Shown here: positions 23,242 through 31,271 of the stretch, piece by piece
How positions within the stretch are numbered: position 1 is the stretch's first letter
How the letters are laid out: every line of letters begins with the position of its first letter
Source of the DNA: CAKZRD01 sp964549155
Lineage (GTDB): Archaea > Nanobdellota > Nanobdellia > Pacearchaeales > GW2011-AR1
Length of the DNA: 33,223 nucleotides
Assembly (NCBI GenBank): GCA_964549155.1
Contig: CAZJUG010000006.1
Span: 1 to 33,223 of the forward strand
Direction: 5' to 3'
Program-made: the position numbers and the translations under genes
The notes under the pieces: generated by a model
Seen by the model: only the letters and a program-made list of their open reading frames with translations
The model's database searches: none
What the model was told of the DNA's origin: nothing

Positions 23242-25437
23242 ATGGCAACAGGCGAAAAGAACTTTGACAAAATCAAGAGAATTATGAGGGATCAAAATAC
23301 GATTAGAAACATCGCTACTTCTGCTCATATTCATCATGGTAAAACTGCATTCACCGATAATCTTTTAGCTGTTGCAGGAAAAATAGCTGCTAAGAATGCT
23401 GGAGATTTAGAAGAGGGAATGGCAACATGGCAACATGCAGATGAACAGGAGAGATTGTTAACTGTTGATTCTGCAAATACTTCTATGGTCCACGAATATG
23501 GGGATAAAGAATACTTAGTAAATCTTATTGATACTCCTGGACATGTTGATTTCTCTGGAAATGTTACAAGGGCCATGAGAGCTGTTGACGGAACTATTGT
23601 TCTTGTCTGTGCTTCTGAGGGGATTATGCCTCAGACAGAAACTGTGTTAAAACAAGCATTGAGAGAAAGAGTAAAACCAGTTTTATTTATTAATAAAGTT
23701 GATAGATTAATTAAGGAATTAAAAGTAACTCCGCAACAAATGCAGGAAAGATTTGTTAAAATTATAAATGAATTCAATAGTCTTGTTGCAAATATTGCCG
23801 AAACTGAATTCAAAGATAAATGGCAAGTAAATGTTAATGATGGAAGTGTTGCATTCGGTTCTGCAAGAGATAACTGGGCTTTAACAATTCCATTCATGAA
23901 AAAGAAGGGAGTCTCATTTGCAGATATCTATAAAATTTACGATGAAAAGCTCTCGGAAGAAGAAAGAAAGGATTGGGTTTGGAAAAATGCTTCTTTATTT
24001 GAATCTATGATGGATGTCGTAGTCAAACATTTACCTTCTCCATTAGATGCTCAAAAATACCGGGTCGCTAAAATTTGGAAAGGAGAGTTAGATAGTGAAT
24101 TTGGTAAGGGAATGGTAAGTTGCAATCAAAATGGAGAGACTTCTTTTGTTATTACTCGAATTGTTATTGAACCTAGGGCAGGAAAAGAAGTCTGTGCTGG
24201 AAGATTGTGGTCGGGAAGCTTGAAGACTGGACAAGAAGTTTATTTAAATCTTGCAGAAAAGAAGCAAAGAATTCAGCAAGTTTTAGTTTATGATGGTATA
24301 AAACCTGAATTAGTCGACGAAGTTACAGCAGGAAATATTTGTGCAATCGCAGGTATAAATGCAGAACCTGGAGAAACAATTACGGTGAATCCTCAACAAC
24401 CTTTTGAAGAAATGAAACAGATTTTCCAACCAGTTATTACCAAAGCTATCACTGTTGAAAAGTCTATGGACTTACCTAAGTTGATTGAAGTATTGAGAAA
24501 AGTTGCTAAAGAAGATCCTTCTATCAAGATTGAAATTAATGAAGAAACTGGAGAAAATTTGATGTCTGGAATGGGAGAATTACATTTGGAAATTGTTGAA
24601 AATAGAATTAAGACTGAGAAGGGAGTAGAAGTAAAGACTTCTCAACCAATTGTAGTTTATAGAGAAACTGTAACAAGAAATTCCGGTCAAGTTGAAGGAA
24701 GATCTCCAAATAAACACAATAGTTTATTCTTTGTGGTAGAACCTATTGAACCTGCAGTTGCTGCTGCAATAGAAAAAGGAGAAATTTCTGAGGGAAGAGT
24801 AAAAAAGAAAGACGACAAATTATGGGGATCACTTACTGCCGTAGGAGTTTCAAATGAAGAGGCTAGGCAATATAGAAATGTTTTCCAAGGAAATGTTTTC
24901 TTAGATAAAACAAAGGGAGAAGTATACATGATAGAGATTATAGAACTCATCTTAGATGCATTTGAAATGGTTATGAAAGCTGGTCCCTTATCAAGAGAAC
25001 CTTGTACCAATCTTAAGGTTTCTTTAGTTGATGTAAAACTTCATGAAGATGCAATACATCGAGGTCCTGCTCAGGTTTATCCTGCAGTTAGGGAGGCATT
25101 ACAAGAAGCATTCAAAAAAGCAACCCCGGTTTTATTTGAACCTGTTCAGACACATGTAATTGAAGTTCCAACAGAATATATGGGTGAAGTTACAAAGTTA
25201 GTAACACAGAAGAGAGGTCAAATGATTGATGCAAAGCAGGAAGGAATTGTTACATTCATCAAAGCAAGATTGCCTGTTGCGGAGATGATTGGATGGTCTT
25301 CTGATTTGAGAAGTGCGACTGGAGGAAGAGGAGTTTCTAGTTTAATGGATCAAGCATTTGAAAGAATGCCAAACGAGTTGCAACAAAGGGTAATCAGACA
25401 GATTAGAGATAGAAAAGGTTTAGCTGAAAATCAATAG
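23242..25437 (+). CDS. fusA: Elongation factor aEF-2 without the diphthamide histidine
   Basis: A 731-residue translocation GTPase with domains G to V of archaeal EF-2. The start is MATGEKNFDK at 23242, since the TATA box lies inside the longer frame from 23185. G motifs: the P-loop reads A28-H-I-H-H-G-K-T35, where HIDHGKTT is usual (D31 to H, T36 to A); G2 reads E-R71-L-L-T74, where ERGIT is usual; DTPGH (97-101) and NKVD (151-154) are normal. In domain IV the tip after LRSATGGRG reads VSSLMDQAFERMPNELQQ. Aligning the conserved F-E-x-x-P-x-x-L-Q puts D703 where archaeal EF-2 has the His modified to diphthamide, and no His occurs in the last 48 residues. It could be the sole EF-2 or a divergent paralogue. 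Confidence 0.93.
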   Translation: MATGEKNFDKIKRIMRDQNTIRNIATSAHIHHGKTAFTDNLLAVAGKIAAKNAGDLEEGMATWQHADEQERLLTVDSANTSMVHEYGDKEYLVNLIDTPGHVDFSGNVTRAMRAVDGTIVLVCASEGIMPQTETVLKQALRERVKPVLFINKVDRLIKELKVTPQQMQERFVKIINEFNSLVANIAETEFKDKWQVNVNDGSVAFGSARDNWALTIPFMKKKGVSFADIYKIYDEKLSEEERKDWVWKNASLFESMMDVVVKHLPSPLDAQKYRVAKIWKGELDSEFGKGMVSCNQNGETSFVITRIVIEPRAGKEVCAGRLWSGSLKTGQEVYLNLAEKKQRIQQVLVYDGIKPELVDEVTAGNICAIAGINAEPGETITVNPQQPFEEMKQIFQPVITKAITVEKSMDLPKLIEVLRKVAKEDPSIKIEINEETGENLMSGMGELHLEIVENRIKTEKGVEVKTSQPIVVYRETVTRNSGQVEGRSPNKHNSLFFVVEPIEPAVAAAIEKGEISEGRVKKKDDKLWGSLTAVGVSNEEARQYRNVFQGNVFLDKTKGEVYMIEIIELILDAFEMVMKAGPLSREPCTNLKVSLVDVKLHEDAIHRGPAQVYPAVREALQEAFKKATPVLFEPVQTHVIEVPTEYMGEVTKLVTQKRGQMIDAKQEGIVTFIKARLPVAEMIGWSSDLRSATGGRGVSSLMDQAFERMPNELQQRVIRQIRDRKGLAENQ

Positions 25438-25492
25438 TTAGTTTGAATTTGTTTTTCAATATATTTATAAATACATTTTTATTACTTGAACT

Positions 25493-26014
25493 ATGGTAAC
25501 TAAGCAATTACACTCTGGTGCGAAATGGCATTTCAGGGTTACGGGATTTTTCTCCTTCTTTTTTGTGATTTTCTTTCTATCAATGTTCTTTGGAGGTATC
25601 TTAGTTTCTTTTATGGTAAGAGAAGGTGTTCCTAATTTTATGTCATTTATCCCCTATGTTTTAGTGGCTTTTATTGTGTTGTTAGTATTAGCCGAAGTTT
25701 ATGCGAGATTTGCCTACAAATTTTTTAAGTATGAATTTACACCTAATCAATTAAGAATAGAAAGAGGAATAATCTGGAAACGATATAGTAATATTCCTTA
25801 TCAGAGAATACAAAATGTAGATATCACTCGAGGAGTTATTGCAAGACTTTGTGGATTTTCTAGTGTAAATATTCATACTGCAGGGTATTCAATGCCAGCC
25901 CAGGGCGGAGCACATTCTGAGGGATATATTCCTGCAGTTTCAATTGATGATGCTGAGAAGATTAGAGAATTTGTCATTTCTAAAATTTCCAAAAGAAAGA
26001 ATAACGGATTCTAA
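25493..26014 (+). CDS. Membrane protein with bacterial-type PH domain (YdbS/DUF304-like)
   Basis: 173 residues. Two membrane helices (about 18-42 and 50-70) precede a bPH2-type pleckstrin-homology domain (about 78-165). The latter has KYEFTPNQLRIERGIIWKR, then IPYQRIQNVDITRGVIARL, GFSSVNIHTAG and the C-terminal helix IDDAEKIREFVISKI. The IPY.RIQNVdi..g...R..G...v.i.TaG pattern is characteristic of the YdbS family, whose function is not well defined; membrane homeostasis has been suggested. TATA-like TATATTTATAAATA at 25460-25473 gives a start close to the ATG. It follows aEF-2 in the same direction but with its own promoter. Confidence 0.85.
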   Translation: MVTKQLHSGAKWHFRVTGFFSFFFVIFFLSMFFGGILVSFMVREGVPNFMSFIPYVLVAFIVLLVLAEVYARFAYKFFKYEFTPNQLRIERGIIWKRYSNIPYQRIQNVDITRGVIARLCGFSSVNIHTAGYSMPAQGGAHSEGYIPAVSIDDAEKIREFVISKISKRKNNGF

Positions 26015-26020
26015 ATAAGA

Positions 26021-26248
26021 TTATTCCTTAAGTTCTCTTCTCAATTCTTCAACATTTTGAACATGTTTTCTTTCCAAACTTCTTTGAGGTTTTTCTAGAG
26101 GTTTAAGAGCATCTGGAAGAAAATGTTTTGCAAAAGTTTGAATCATAAATCCTATTGCCTGATTTTTATTTTTCATGTCATATTTAGCCTTGACTATGTT
26201 TATAATTCTATTTTCTTTTTCGCTGATTGTTATTATATTCTGTACCAT
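26021..26248 (-). CDS. DUF2683-family small protein, ribbon-helix-helix-like
   Basis: 75 residues. MVQNIITISEKENRIINIVK, then AKYDMKNKNQAIGFMI, is the DUF2683 pattern known from archaea. It has a short beta strand, a helix, the turn K-N-K-N-Q-A and a second helix, the layout of a ribbon-helix-helix DNA-binding domain. Beyond residue 45 the chain is charged and probably disordered (PLEKPQRSLERKH). It starts two bases after the stop of the 77-residue gene, so the two are cotranscribed. Small RHH-like proteins in such pairs are often antitoxins or autorepressors. The tandem repeat over the promoter supports autoregulation. A toxin role for the partner is inference. Confidence 0.7.
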   Translation of the reverse strand: MVQNIITISEKENRIINIVKAKYDMKNKNQAIGFMIQTFAKHFLPDALKPLEKPQRSLERKHVQNVEELRRELKE

Positions 26249-26250
26249 CC

Positions 26251-26484
26251 TTAAAACCCTCTTTCTTCATCATAAACTAATCCTTCTTGCTTAAGATATT
26301 TTTTGTAAATTGCTGTGGTCCTATTCATGAATCTTATAGGTCTATTCAAGTGATTCGTAGCATCTATTTCTGCTAATCTCCAAAGCTCTCGTTTCTTTCT
26401 TTCGATTCTTTCTTCCTCACTTGTTAGTTTTTCTGCAGGAAACAGGAGTCCTGTTATGTCTTGAGTCTCTTTAATGTGTGTCAT
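26251..26484 (-). CDS. Small unknown protein, first gene of the DUF2683 cassette
   Basis: 77 residues, not recognised. It is mostly helical and charged: EERIERKKRELWRLAEIDA, then TNHLNRPIRFMNRTTAIYKK and a C-terminal LVYDEERGF. The RPxRFMNRTTAIYKKYLKQEG segment looks like a conserved core. No membrane helix or known catalytic motif is seen. It is followed two bases later by the DUF2683 gene. Its promoter on the minus strand has TATA TTTAAATATA (26511-26520) and two tandem 10-bp repeats between TATA and start. It could be a toxin, an antitoxin partner or an unrelated small regulator. Confidence 0.6.
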   Translation of the reverse strand: MTHIKETQDITGLLFPAEKLTSEEERIERKKRELWRLAEIDATNHLNRPIRFMNRTTAIYKKYLKQEGLVYDEERGF

Positions 26485-26490
26485 TTTTAT

Positions 26491-26510
26491 AATAAGTTAT
26501 AACAAGTTAT
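26491..26510. promoter_or_regulatory. Tandem 10-bp operator-like repeat in the DUF2683 cassette promoter
   Basis: AATAAGTTAT and AACAAGTTAT lie head to tail with a period of exactly 10 bp, about one helical turn. They sit between the minus-strand TATA (26511-26520) and the expected transcript start near 26489. The outer ATAATAA/TTATTAT ends also form an inverted repeat. This is where an archaeal repressor would block preinitiation-complex assembly. Confidence 0.5.
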
Positions 26511-26530
26511 TATATTTAAACTTAACTACA

Positions 26531-26580
26531 CAAACCTTTTTAAAGCAATTTTGTACTAAAACTATGTGTCGAAAGACATA
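26531..26580 (+). promoter_or_regulatory. aEF-1alpha promoter and 5'-terminal GAAA hairpin
   Basis: CAAACCTTTTTAAAGCAA (26531-26548) is the BRE/TATA element. The predicted start, about 26566, lies at the foot of a hairpin TGTGTC-GAAA-GACATA (26565-26580, six pairs including one G-U, GNRA loop). The rest of the 28-base leader to the ATG is A-rich and unpaired. There is no Shine-Dalgarno match. Confidence 0.55.
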
Positions 26581-26608
26581 AATCTAAACTAAATTTAAAG
26601 AAAAAGAA

Positions 26609-27895
26609 ATGGCTAAACAAAAACCAATTATGAATGTTGTCTTCGTCGGACATGTAGATGCTGGAAAATCGACCACAATAGGTCAGTTATTTTTTCAAGC
26701 AGGTGTTATGTCTGAACAAGAGTTAACAAAACTCAAAGAAGAAGCAGCAAAGAATGGTAAAGCGGGTTTCGAGTTTGCTTATTTCATGGATACCATCAAA
26801 GAAGAAAGAGAAAGAGGAGTTACTATCGACTTGAATTACAAGAAGATTCTGACTCAAAATTATGAGGTAACTGTTATCGATGCTCCAGGGCACAGAGATT
26901 TTGTCAAAAACATGATCACTGGCGCTTCTCAAGCAGATGCAGCTTTCCTTGTTATCTCTGCTCCAAGTGGTGTTCAAGAGCAAACAAAGGAACATTTGTG
27001 GTTGTTAAGAACTATGGGTGTTAAACAAATAGCTATCGCTGTCAATAAGATGGATATGGTGAACTATGATGAAGCAAAGTTCAATCAAATCAAGACAGAT
27101 GCAGGCAATTTGTTAAAGTCTGTTGGATATAATCCAGAGACTACATCTTTTCTAGCAGTTTCTAGCCTACAAGGCGAGAATATTGCAAAGAAAGGAGAAA
27201 AAATGCCTTGGTACAAGGGACCTACAATCCTTGAACAAATAGACAAGTTCCCAGCTCCAGAAAAACCAACAGGACTACCTATGAGAATGCCTATCCAAGA
27301 TGTGTATGAAATTACAGGTATTGGAACAGTTCCAGTAGGAAAAGTTGAAACTGGTGTCATGAAGCCTGGACAAAAGATTGTTATCTTACCAGGTAGAAGT
27401 GGAGTCGGAATACCTGGAGAAATTAAGAGTATTGAAGCCCATCATGAGCAATTGCCAGAAGCAGAAGCTGGTGACAATGTCGGTGTCAACATTAGGGGTG
27501 TTGGTAAGAAAGATATTGCACGAGGAGATGTTATCTGTGATGCAAGCTCTCCAGCAAAGATTGTTGAGGAATTCACAGCACAAGTTGCTGTAATCAACCA
27601 TCCAACAGTTATTGCAAAGGGTTATACTCCAGTTTTCCATGTACACACAGCACAAATACCATGCCAGTTCGTGGAACTAATCTCAAAATTAGATCCTAGA
27701 ACAGGACAAGTAGCACAAGACCACCCAGACTTCTTGAAGAATGGGGATGTTGCAATTGTTAAATTGAAGCCTATAGGAAACCTTGTTTTGGAAACATCTC
27801 AAGATAATCCATATATGGCTAGATTTGCAATCAGAGATGCAGGTGTTACAGTAGCTGCAGGCGTTTGTAAGACACTCGTAGAAAAGAAGAAGTAA
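26609..27895 (+). CDS. tef1A: Elongation factor aEF-1alpha
   Basis: A 428-residue GTPase that delivers aminoacyl-tRNA to the ribosome. All motifs are canonical: P-loop G14-H-V-D-A-G-K-S-T22, E-R-G-V-T (67-72 region) in switch I, D91-A-P-G-H95, and N146-K-M-D149. Domains II and III follow with GIGTVPVGKVETG, the central VNIRGVGKKDIARGDV, and the C-terminal RFAIRDAGVTVAAGV tRNA-binding end. Unlike the neighbouring aEF-2 it shows no departures from the family. It has its own strong promoter and a short leader with a 5' hairpin. A T-rich terminator follows. Codons such as ATC and AAC seem commoner than in neighbouring genes, as expected for a highly expressed gene. Confidence 0.97.
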   Translation: MAKQKPIMNVVFVGHVDAGKSTTIGQLFFQAGVMSEQELTKLKEEAAKNGKAGFEFAYFMDTIKEERERGVTIDLNYKKILTQNYEVTVIDAPGHRDFVKNMITGASQADAAFLVISAPSGVQEQTKEHLWLLRTMGVKQIAIAVNKMDMVNYDEAKFNQIKTDAGNLLKSVGYNPETTSFLAVSSLQGENIAKKGEKMPWYKGPTILEQIDKFPAPEKPTGLPMRMPIQDVYEITGIGTVPVGKVETGVMKPGQKIVILPGRSGVGIPGEIKSIEAHHEQLPEAEAGDNVGVNIRGVGKKDIARGDVICDASSPAKIVEEFTAQVAVINHPTVIAKGYTPVFHVHTAQIPCQFVELISKLDPRTGQVAQDHPDFLKNGDVAIVKLKPIGNLVLETSQDNPYMARFAIRDAGVTVAAGVCKTLVEKKK

Positions 27896-27960
27896 TTCTT
27901 CAATTTTTATTCAGGAATTTTATTTTTTATTCCTTTTTTTATTTTTTATTCATCTTAATG
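27896..27960 (+). terminator. T-rich terminator after aEF-1alpha
   Basis: Immediately after the stop codon are several T runs (TTTTTATT, TTTTATTTTTTATTCC, TTTTTTTATTTTTTATT). Oligo-T tracts without a hairpin are the usual archaeal intrinsic terminator. The rest of 27961-28080 is AT-rich with no gene. Confidence 0.65.
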
Positions 27961-28080
27961 GATGATTTTTTATATTAATAGAATTTAATAAAAAACAATA
28001 TCTCTTTTAATGAGAGTCTCGTTTTGAAGAAAGAAAAAAATTGTGACAAATAAATAAAAAATAAAAATAATCTTATGTGC

Positions 28081-28269
28081 TTATTTGAAAGCCTTGACTA
28101 ATACCCAAAGACCACAAACACCAACAACTGCATAGACTAATCTAATTAACCAGTCAACTTGCAAGTATTGGATAAGCTCTGCCTTTGAACTAATTGCTAC
28201 AAGGCCCCAGTTGATTGCACCAATCGCTGCAAGCACTAAAGCTGTTGTATCCCATCCGTTTTTTGCCAT
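28081..28269 (-). CDS. DUF378-family small membrane protein
   Basis: 62 residues with two membrane helices (about 10-27 and 40-60). The segment ALVLAAIGAINWGLVAIS, with the NWGL turn, and the end VVGVCGLWVLVKAF are the DUF378 (YuzA-like) signature. Function unknown in all organisms. Upstream on the minus strand are GAGGGGATAAAAATG, a Shine-Dalgarno-like GAGGGG six bases before the ATG and unusual in this window, and a TATA-like GTTTAAATACT at about 28309-28319. It is divergent from argS and stands alone. Confidence 0.85.
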   Translation of the reverse strand: MAKNGWDTTALVLAAIGAINWGLVAISSKAELIQYLQVDWLIRLVYAVVGVCGLWVLVKAFK

Positions 28270-28371
28270 TTTTATCCCCTCTTTTAATTAAATTATTAAA
28301 GAAAAAAGAGTATTTAAACAATTGCTTTCATAAAGAAGTAGTTTTATAAATTCGGTTTTCTTTATTTTTTC

Positions 28372-30045
28372 ATGAAAGAGATTGTTACAATTATTCTTGA
28401 AAAAGTCCTGAAGGGAAAGTTGTATGGAGAGGACATTCAGAGATTAATTGAAATTCCCCCTCAACAAGAAATGGGGGATTATTCATTTCCCTGTTTTTCC
28501 TTGGCTAAGATTGAAAAGAAAAGTCCATTATTAATTGCTGAAGAGTTATCAGAGAAATTAAGGAAAAATTTAACAAAAGAAATTTCAGGAGTTGAAGTTA
28601 AGTCTGCTTATGTTAATTTTTTTGTAGACAAAAAGGTTTTGACTGAGAGGATCTTGAAGGAATCTTTGAAGAAAGACTATGGTTCTTCTAAGGAAGGAAA
28701 GGGGAAGAAGATTGTTATAGATTTGTCTTCTCCAAATATCGCTAAGCCATTCGGAATTGGACACTTAAGGTCTACAATAATTGGAAACTCAATTTCAGAA
28801 ATTGCAAAGTTACAAGGGTATGAAACAATAAAAATAAATTACCTGGGAGATTGGGGGACTCAGTTTGGGAAGCTTATTTTAGGATATAAAAGATGGGGGG
28901 ATGAAAGGGAACTAGAAGAAAACCCAACAAAACATCTTTTAGACATATATGTTAGGGCGAATTCAGAGGAATACGAACAAGAAGCAAGAGATTATTTCAA
29001 AAAGCTTGAAGAAGGAGATAAAGAATGTTTGAAACTTTGGAGAAAGTTCAGAGATATGAGCTTAAAAGATTTTAATGGATTGTACCAATTTCTAGGGATA
29101 GAATTTGATGTTGTTTCTGGAGAGTCTTTTTATAATGGAAAGATGGAAAATGTTGTTAAAAAACTCGAATCAAAGAGGCTTTTGAAAGAGAGTGAAAATG
29201 CTCAGATTGTGGATTTGAATGGAGAGAATTTAGGAGCTGTTTTAATAAAAAAATCTGATGGAGCAACCCTCTATGCTACGAGAGACTTAGCAGCAGCTAT
29301 AGAAAGATTTGAAAAATACAAATTTAGTAAAATGATATATGAAGTTGGACAAGAACAAAGACTACATTTCAAACAAATTTTTAAGGTTCTTGAGCTTTTA
29401 GGATACAAATTTGCTAAAGATTGTATGCATGTAGCTCATGGTCTTTATTTGGACGAAGATGGAAAGAGATTTGCTACTCGGAAGGGCAAAACTGTTTTTA
29501 TGCAAGATGTCATTGACGAGACATATGAACTGGCTAAAAAAAATCTTAAGAAGAGAGCAGAAATTTCCAAAACGGATTTAGAACACAGAGCAAGAGCTAT
29601 TGCGATTGCAGCAATATTTTACGGAGACTTGAAGAATTACAGAGAAAACAATATGATTTTCGATTTGGATAAATTTTTAGAATTTGAAGGCAATACCGGA
29701 CCTTATCTGCTGTATTCATATGCAAGAGCTTCTTCAATTGTTCGAAAAGTAAAAAAGAAAAAAGAAAAAATGAAAATCTTTGATTTAAGTTTGCAAGAAA
29801 CTACACTCATAAAAAAAATTGCAGATTTTCCTGAAGTGGTATCAAAAGCATATGAACAATTAGCTCCAAATCTGATTGCAAATTATGCATATGAGCTCTC
29901 ACAGAGTTTCAATGAGTTTTATCATGCTCACCAAGTTATCGGAAGTAAGGAAGAATCTTTCAGATTGAAACTAATCGAATCATTCAGAAATACCTTGAAG
30001 AAAAGTCTAAATTTATTGGGCATAAAAGAATTAGAAGAGATGTAA
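28372..30045 (+). CDS. argS: Arginyl-tRNA synthetase
   Basis: A 557-residue class I synthetase. An N-terminal Add-1 domain (about 1-85, QQEMGDYSFPCFSLAK) is followed by the catalytic core: SSPNIAKPFGIGHLRST, whose GIGHLRS (128-134) is the HIGH box, then YLGDWGTQFGKLI, typical of ArgRS. The KMSKS position reads FATRKGK (368-373), the Arg-type variant found in many ArgRS. The anticodon-binding helical bundle ends the protein (FEGNTGPYLLYSYARASS and after). The length is normal. TATA-like GTTTTATAAATT at 28341-28352 places the transcript start at the ATG. Charges arginine on tRNA-Arg in the cytoplasm, using tRNA binding to complete the active site. Confidence 0.97.
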   Translation: MKEIVTIILEKVLKGKLYGEDIQRLIEIPPQQEMGDYSFPCFSLAKIEKKSPLLIAEELSEKLRKNLTKEISGVEVKSAYVNFFVDKKVLTERILKESLKKDYGSSKEGKGKKIVIDLSSPNIAKPFGIGHLRSTIIGNSISEIAKLQGYETIKINYLGDWGTQFGKLILGYKRWGDERELEENPTKHLLDIYVRANSEEYEQEARDYFKKLEEGDKECLKLWRKFRDMSLKDFNGLYQFLGIEFDVVSGESFYNGKMENVVKKLESKRLLKESENAQIVDLNGENLGAVLIKKSDGATLYATRDLAAAIERFEKYKFSKMIYEVGQEQRLHFKQIFKVLELLGYKFAKDCMHVAHGLYLDEDGKRFATRKGKTVFMQDVIDETYELAKKNLKKRAEISKTDLEHRARAIAIAAIFYGDLKNYRENNMIFDLDKFLEFEGNTGPYLLYSYARASSIVRKVKKKKEKMKIFDLSLQETTLIKKIADFPEVVSKAYEQLAPNLIANYAYELSQSFNEFYHAHQVIGSKEESFRLKLIESFRNTLKKSLNLLGIKELEEM

Positions 30046-30168
30046 AAACTGATTTCTCTCGATTGGAATCTTTCAAGTCTCTGAAGTTATTACTTAGATT
30101 TTAAACGAATCTTAATGTATCTATAGAATTAACTAAATACTTAAAAACCTTCGACCTTTTTTACAGGT

Positions 30169-30987
30169 ATGTTGGATTTAGTCGTTTTTGATTATGATGG
30201 AACCTTGACTGATTTGAACGAAAGTTCTGTAGATTTTGTTAAATCTTATAAAGAGGAAGTAAGGTCTATCTTGTCTTTAGATTCTGAAGAGTTTGAAGAT
30301 TTGTGGGGGAAAAAATCTACTGAACTTTATACCAACCCGGGGAGATATGGGTGGGAGATTAATGAAAGGATAAGTGTTCCACTCTTTTCAGATCCCCTTC
30401 TGGAGACACAAACTATTGCGGTTGAACTTTACAAAAAATTTGGTTTAGATTCAGAATCTGTAAGGAAATACTTTTTTGATGTTTATGGTCACAATGCTCA
30501 ATTTATAAGAAATATTCCAGCCAAGGGCTTAACATCTTTTTTAGATTCTTTTGATGAATTAAATCTCCCTGGCTGTATCATAACAAATTCTAGTACAGAA
30601 AGTGTCGCAAGAAAAATAAAAGGTGTAAGACACTTAGAAGACTTTGCTCTTTTTGGAGATGCTAAGAAGTTTATTATAGATGACTCAGTCGAAGGAGTTC
30701 CCATTCTTGAAGAAATTGCTGATAGACTTGTTTATTTAAGACGTCCGAATTATCTGAACACACTAAACCATATCTCCTCAACTCGTGGTGTTTTGCCGAG
30801 CAATATGATTTTTGTAGGAGATGTATATGACTTTGATTTGGCCCTGCCTCGTGCATTGGGAGCACATGTGATTTATTTGCCTTGGGAAAAAGTTCCTGCA
30901 TCTGAGATCTCTTTTCTTTCAGGATTAGAAAGGGTCAGCATTTGTAAAAACTTGGGCGAAGTTTCTCAGATTCTAAAGGACAAATAA
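30169..30987 (+). CDS. HAD-superfamily hydrolase
   Basis: 272 residues. Motif I is F7-D8-Y-D10-G-T-L-T with nucleophile D8 and general acid D10. An alpha-helical cap follows (about 15-110). Motif II is the T/S of CIITNSST, the motif III lysine lies in the following helix, and motif IV is FVGDVYDFDLA with the two metal acids. It resembles phosphoglycolate-phosphatase-type small-molecule phosphatases, but the substrate cannot be told. A TATA-like CTTAAAAACC at 30141-30150 gives a short or no leader. It has no operon partner: the upstream 120 bases hold only the promoter and the downstream gene is convergent. Confidence 0.85.
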   Translation: MLDLVVFDYDGTLTDLNESSVDFVKSYKEEVRSILSLDSEEFEDLWGKKSTELYTNPGRYGWEINERISVPLFSDPLLETQTIAVELYKKFGLDSESVRKYFFDVYGHNAQFIRNIPAKGLTSFLDSFDELNLPGCIITNSSTESVARKIKGVRHLEDFALFGDAKKFIIDDSVEGVPILEEIADRLVYLRRPNYLNTLNHISSTRGVLPSNMIFVGDVYDFDLALPRALGAHVIYLPWEKVPASEISFLSGLERVSICKNLGEVSQILKDK

Positions 30988-31025
30988 ACTTCCTAGAGAA
31001 TACTTTTTAAATCCTAAAATTTTTT

Positions 31026-31265
31026 TTATCTTCTCTTTTTAATAATCACTTTTTTCTTAACAGAACTCTTCCCATTAGATAGAATCAAATAAACAATTGG
31101 CAAAATTCCCATCGTGTTCAGTATTAAAATTAAAATAAACCAAACGGGTTGATTTTTCCTTCCTGCCCTCCAAAGACCTAAACCCTTCCAAACAAATTCC
31201 CATAAAATCAAAACTACAAAAATTACAAGATGGGTCGTTGAATAACTAGATATATCTATCATCAT
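31026..31265 (-). CDS. DUF5652-family small membrane protein
   Basis: 79 residues with two membrane helices (about 12-32 and 40-62). The pattern WEFVWKGLGLWRAGRKNQPVWF, here joined to ILILNTMGILPIVYLIL, is the DUF5652 signature: W-K-x-x-x-L-W-x-A-x-R-x-x-x-x-x-W-F then N-T-x-G-I-L. The C-terminus is a very basic tail ending in KKRR, expected in the cytoplasm. Function unknown. The start is six bases after the stop of the TrmB-like gene, so the two probably share a transcript. Confidence 0.8.
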   Translation of the reverse strand: MMIDISSYSTTHLVIFVVLILWEFVWKGLGLWRAGRKNQPVWFILILILNTMGILPIVYLILSNGKSSVKKKVIIKKRR

Positions 31266-31271
31266 TTTCGC

